Assembly: GCA_902470765.1 (NCBI GenBank)
Contig: CABRHW010000003.1
Location: 62,001 to 126,000, forward strand
Origin: an uncultured Collinsella sp.
GTDB taxonomy: Bacteria; Actinomycetota; Coriobacteriia; Coriobacteriales; Coriobacteriaceae
Length of the DNA stretch: 64,000 nucleotides
Direction of reading: 5' to 3'
Shown: positions 60,917-64,000 of the stretch, in pieces
Position numbering within the stretch: the stretch's first letter is position 1
Layout: every line of letters starts with the position of its first letter
Notes under the pieces: model-generated
The model's database searches: none
What the model was told of the DNA's origin: nothing
Seen by the model: only the letters and a program-made list of their open reading frames with translations
Program-made: the position numbers and the translations under genes

Positions 60917-61959
60917 TGGATCCGAGCGTCTACATCCCCGCCTACCTGGAGCGCACCTACCTGGCGTCGCACCCCGAACTCACCGATGCAGCACGCGAGC
61001 TAGTCCACAACGATATAAGCGCAAATCCTCAAAAGTATGCGCAGACCGAGCATGCCCAGGCGCTGCTATCCTATGCCGGCGTTCATCGTCATTTGCTCGA
61101 TGAGCTTCACCGCATCGAGGACATGGGCAGCGACGAGGAGTTTGAGCAGACGCGCAACCGCCTGTTCGACGACATGCGCGATGAGTTGCTCAAGATTGTT
61201 CGTGTCGATGCGCTGGCCGTCGATGCCCAGTTGCTCGCCATCATCCTGGCCGATACGCCCGTCGATGCCTGCCTGGGCGACCTGATGAAGCTCGAAGCGA
61301 GCACGGCCGATTACCTGCAGCAAAGCGTACCCGGGTTTGACATGGAGGCACCGCATTACTGGGCCAACAACATGTTGGCAGACGGCATCACGGCAGCCGA
61401 TCTCACCGTGAGCGAACCGGCCCTTATCGGGTGGCTCCACACGCTCGAGGCCATCTCGCAGCTGTGCATGGCAAGCGCCCGCTACCGTGCCGCCGCCAAC
61501 TATTCCCGTCGCGTCCTTAAGGCGGAGGGCTATCCCACCCGCGCCGCCGGCACCGTGCTGCTTGCCCTCGCCCGTCTGGAAGACCAGGACGGCTTTTTTG
61601 CCCTGGCCCACCAGCTCGAGGAGCAGATCGGGGCCGATGCACTCGAGAACTCTCCTTGGTATCTGCTCGCTCGCACGATCCTGCTGTTCAAAACGAACAA
61701 GATGCGTCCGGCGACGCGCGCGCTGCGCGAGTTTGCCAACCGTTGCGAGGGCGGCGCGTTCTTCTTGCTGAACCCCATGTACCAGACGCCGTACCTTCCC
61801 TGCCGACCCGAGCCGCGCGATCCTTGGGACCTTTCGCATCAGGCGGTTTGGGAAGCCGACGGCATCATCTCGGACACCCCCGACTTTGCCCCCTGGGCCA
61901 ATGCCTGCGAAGACGTGTCGCAGCTTGCCCAGGAATTTGCGCGCCGCTACGGCTTTTAG
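60916..61959 (+). CDS. Second helical-repeat protein
   Basis: A 347-residue alpha-helical protein, MDPSVYIPAYLERTYLASHP. It has TPR-like segments (YRAAANYSRRVLKAEGYPTR) and an acidic character. It overlaps the previous gene by one base and lies 45 bases before the cell-wall amidation gene, suggesting one operon. No catalytic motif was seen. Role unknown. Confidence 0.7.
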   Translation: MDPSVYIPAYLERTYLASHPELTDAARELVHNDISANPQKYAQTEHAQALLSYAGVHRHLLDELHRIEDMGSDEEFEQTRNRLFDDMRDELLKIVRVDALAVDAQLLAIILADTPVDACLGDLMKLEASTADYLQQSVPGFDMEAPHYWANNMLADGITAADLTVSEPALIGWLHTLEAISQLCMASARYRAAANYSRRVLKAEGYPTRAAGTVLLALARLEDQDGFFALAHQLEEQIGADALENSPWYLLARTILLFKTNKMRPATRALREFANRCEGGAFFLLNPMYQTPYLPCRPEPRDPWDLSHQAVWEADGIISDTPDFAPWANACEDVSQLAQEFARRYGF

Positions 61960-62004
61960 CGACGCGATCGCCCCGACCATGTCATTAACGTTAGGAACGG
62001 CTTC

Positions 62005-64000
62005 ATGAACCTCCGCTCATCTCTCGCCTGCACCTCGAGCGATATCGCCCGATGGGGACTGCGCTCCGTCCTCAAACGCCAGGGCGGCGTGCTTCCCGGC
62101 CGCATCGCCATGAAAATCGATCCCGAGCTGCTGAGCAACCTCGCAGGCCTGGTCGATCGCAGCGTGGTGATCACCGGCACCAACGGCAAGACCACGACCT
62201 CCAACCTGATCGCCGACGCCGTTGCCGCCAGCGGCGCCACCGTGGTGTGTAACCGCGCCGGCAACAATATGGAGCCGGGCGTGGTGGGTGCGCTGCTCGA
62301 AGCCCGTGGCGGACTTAAGCGCGCCGGCAGCGGCAAGCGCGTGGGCGTCTTTGAGTGCGACGAGCTCTACACGGTGCGCGTTCTGCCCAAACTCAAGCCG
62401 ACGTACTTTGTGCTGCTCAACCTGTTCCGCGACCAGCTAGACCGCTACGGCGAGATCGACCATACCCAAGACGTCATCGCCCATGCGTTGGAGCTCTCTC
62501 CGACAACGACGCTCATCTACAACGCCGACGACCCGCTGTGCGCCTCGATTGCCGCGCGTGTTCCCAACGCAAGCATTGCCTTTGGCATCGACGGCGCCAC
62601 CAACACCGAGTCCGACCGTATTAGCGACTCGCGTTTTTGCTCGCAGTGCAACGCGCCGCTGGAGTACGACTATGTGCAGTACGGACAGCTTGGCGCATAC
62701 CATTGTCCCTCGTGCGGCTGGGCCCGCCCCGGGCTTGTCCGTCGCGTGACGGGCGTGGAGCTCGGCTGCGATGGCTACGGCTTTGACCTGGCCTTTGAAT
62801 CTGCGCCCGCCGCAGCTGCCGTACATATCGCCACACGCTACAACGGCCTGTATATGGTCTACAACGTTGCCGCCGCCTTCTTTGCCGCGCACGAACTGGG
62901 CGTCGATACGGCGCACTTGCAGCCCACGCTCGATGCCTACGTGCCCGCGGGTGGCCGTATGGGTCGCTGGGATATTGCCGGACGCACCGTCGAGGCCAAC
63001 CTGGCCAAAAATCCCGTGGGCTTCGATCGCCAGATCCAGTCCATTAAAACGGCCGGCGGCAGGCTCTGTGCTTTCTTCCTTAACGACAACGATGCCGACG
63101 GTCACGACGTCTCGTGGATCTACGACGTCGACTTTGAGCGCATCGCCGACACACCGGGGCTTGTCGCCTTTGCCGGCGGCACGCGCGCACACGACATGCA
63201 GGTGCGCTTGAAGTACGCCGGCATCGATGCCGCGATTATCTCGAATGTCGAGCAGGCGATTGGTGCCGTTGCGGATGAAGCCGCCGGCGACACCTTCTAC
63301 GCCGTCGCCAACTACACGGCCTTTCCGCCGCTGGTCAAGGAGCTCGACGAGCTCAAAGGCAGCGATGCAGCTACGGTTGCTGCCCACGCCGCAACGCGCG
63401 CCGATGGTAGCGCCGTCCCCGCCGACGATGCGCCGGTCGAGCTTTCGCGCCCCCTGCGCATCGTCTACCTGTATCCCGATGCCCTCAATCTGTACGGCGA
63501 CGGCGGCAATGTCATCGCCCTCGAGCGCCGCTGCGCCTGGCGCGGCATCCCCGTTCGCGTGGACGAGGTCCGCATGGGCGAGTCGCTCGATCTGCATGAT
63601 GCCGATATCGTCATGATGGGCGGCGGCTCTGATCGCGACCAGCTGGCCGTGGCGCACGAGCTGCTCGCTCAAAAAGACAAGGTTGCGGCCTATGTTGAGG
63701 ACGGCGGCTCGTTGCTTGCTATCTGCGGCAGCTATCAGCTGCTCGGCCGTTCATACTACATGGGTGAAGATCGCATCGAGGGTTTGGGCGTCATTGCCGC
63801 CGAAACTGTACGCGGCTCCGACCGCCTGATCGGCAATGTCGCCGTCAAGACCGACCTGGCACCTGAGCCCTTTGTGGGATTCGAGAACCACGGCGGCCGC
63901 ACCCTGCTCGATACAGAGGCCACGCCGCTCGGAACGTCCGTCGTCGCGGGCACCGGCAACAACGGCGACGATGGCTTTGAGGGTCTGATCTACAAGGGAG
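62005..64000 (+). CDS. murT-gatD: MurT-GatD fusion, lipid II amidation enzyme (partial)
   Basis: A continuous frame from the ATG at 62005 to the window end, over 660 residues. The N-terminal part is Mur-ligase-like MurT: VVITGTNGKTTTSNLIADAV (P-loop), NLFRDQLDRYGEIDHT and a zinc ribbon CSQCNAPLEYDY...CPSCG. After an Ala-rich linker (about 455-480) comes a GatD-like glutamine amidotransferase: RIVYLYPDALNLYGDGGNVI, then the nucleophile region LLAICGSYQLLG near residue 573. I checked the frame at several points and it is unbroken. In Staphylococcus aureus these are two proteins that amidate the D-Glu of lipid II. The end lies beyond the window. Confidence 0.88.
   Translation, partial: MNLRSSLACTSSDIARWGLRSVLKRQGGVLPGRIAMKIDPELLSNLAGLVDRSVVITGTNGKTTTSNLIADAVAASGATVVCNRAGNNMEPGVVGALLEARGGLKRAGSGKRVGVFECDELYTVRVLPKLKPTYFVLLNLFRDQLDRYGEIDHTQDVIAHALELSPTTTLIYNADDPLCASIAARVPNASIAFGIDGATNTESDRISDSRFCSQCNAPLEYDYVQYGQLGAYHCPSCGWARPGLVRRVTGVELGCDGYGFDLAFESAPAAAAVHIATRYNGLYMVYNVAAAFFAAHELGVDTAHLQPTLDAYVPAGGRMGRWDIAGRTVEANLAKNPVGFDRQIQSIKTAGGRLCAFFLNDNDADGHDVSWIYDVDFERIADTPGLVAFAGGTRAHDMQVRLKYAGIDAAIISNVEQAIGAVADEAAGDTFYAVANYTAFPPLVKELDELKGSDAATVAAHAATRADGSAVPADDAPVELSRPLRIVYLYPDALNLYGDGGNVIALERRCAWRGIPVRVDEVRMGESLDLHDADIVMMGGGSDRDQLAVAHELLAQKDKVAAYVEDGGSLLAICGSYQLLGRSYYMGEDRIEGLGVIAAETVRGSDRLIGNVAVKTDLAPEPFVGFENHGGRTLLDTEATPLGTSVVAGTGNNGDDGFEGLIYKG

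Noticed and set aside
1..64000. tRNA or rRNA genes
   Set aside because: I looked for cloverleaf-like runs and conserved GGTTCGA-type arms near the integration site and intergenic regions and found none convincing. The element uses a protein gene end and not a tRNA.

Overview
The window looks like a chromosome segment from a gut coriobacterium, most like Collinsella. The reasons are a GC-rich actinobacterial codon style, strong AAGGAGG-type ribosome sites, a sortase-type surface protein, GldA/Fe-alcohol dehydrogenase clusters, Old-Yellow-Enzyme (OYE) reductases with Fe-S clusters, and many AAA/DUF4143 ATPase genes and remnants. This is inferred from protein character; no rRNA or tRNA was seen to confirm it.

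Layout. 1-8.2 kb: the end of a response regulator with its histidine kinase, a GMP synthase paralogue lacking the glutaminase domain, a LuxR-type regulator and a 1455-residue cell-wall protein. 8.2-15.7 kb: a membrane protein/XRE pair, an AAA/DUF4143 ATPase, a type IIA topoisomerase pair and a flavin reductase. 15.8-18.2 kb: a frameshifted flavodoxin-like gene with its MerR regulator and a graveyard of ATPase fragments. 18.2-27.8 kb: a catabolic block with a MerR/OYE pair, then a TetR-controlled operon (membrane-anchored Ntn amide hydrolase, OYE reductase, two-subunit aconitase X), an HxlR regulator and a radical SAM enzyme. Identical operator palindromes precede tetR and the operon.

27.9-48.9 kb is mobile DNA at the 3' end of guaA. 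The last codons of the intact guaA contain a 15-bp sequence repeated exactly at 30986-31000. These two copies bound a 17.9-kb integrative mobilizable element carrying excisionase, tyrosine integrase, VapE-like ATPase, relaxase and accessory proteins, a VirD4-type coupling protein and a type III restriction-modification operon with a 55-residue ribbon-helix-helix protein. A 14-bp copy at 27876 marks an older neighbour segment carrying yjdF with a candidate riboswitch leader and an ATPase gene. A degenerate copy lies at 17371.

48.9-64 kb is housekeeping: guaA, type I asparaginase, YchF, a polyferredoxin, two glycerol dehydrogenase paralogues and an iron alcohol dehydrogenase, two helical-repeat proteins, and a MurT-GatD lipid II amidation enzyme encoded as one fused reading frame that runs off the window.

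The observations most worth following are the guaA-targeted element and its nested attachment copies, the TetR/aconitase X/OYE/Ntn hydrolase operon, a covarying hairpin over the start codon of the DUF4143 ATPase genes, the likely self-controlled type III restriction operon, and the MurT-GatD fusion. All calls come from reading the sequence; no database search was possible.
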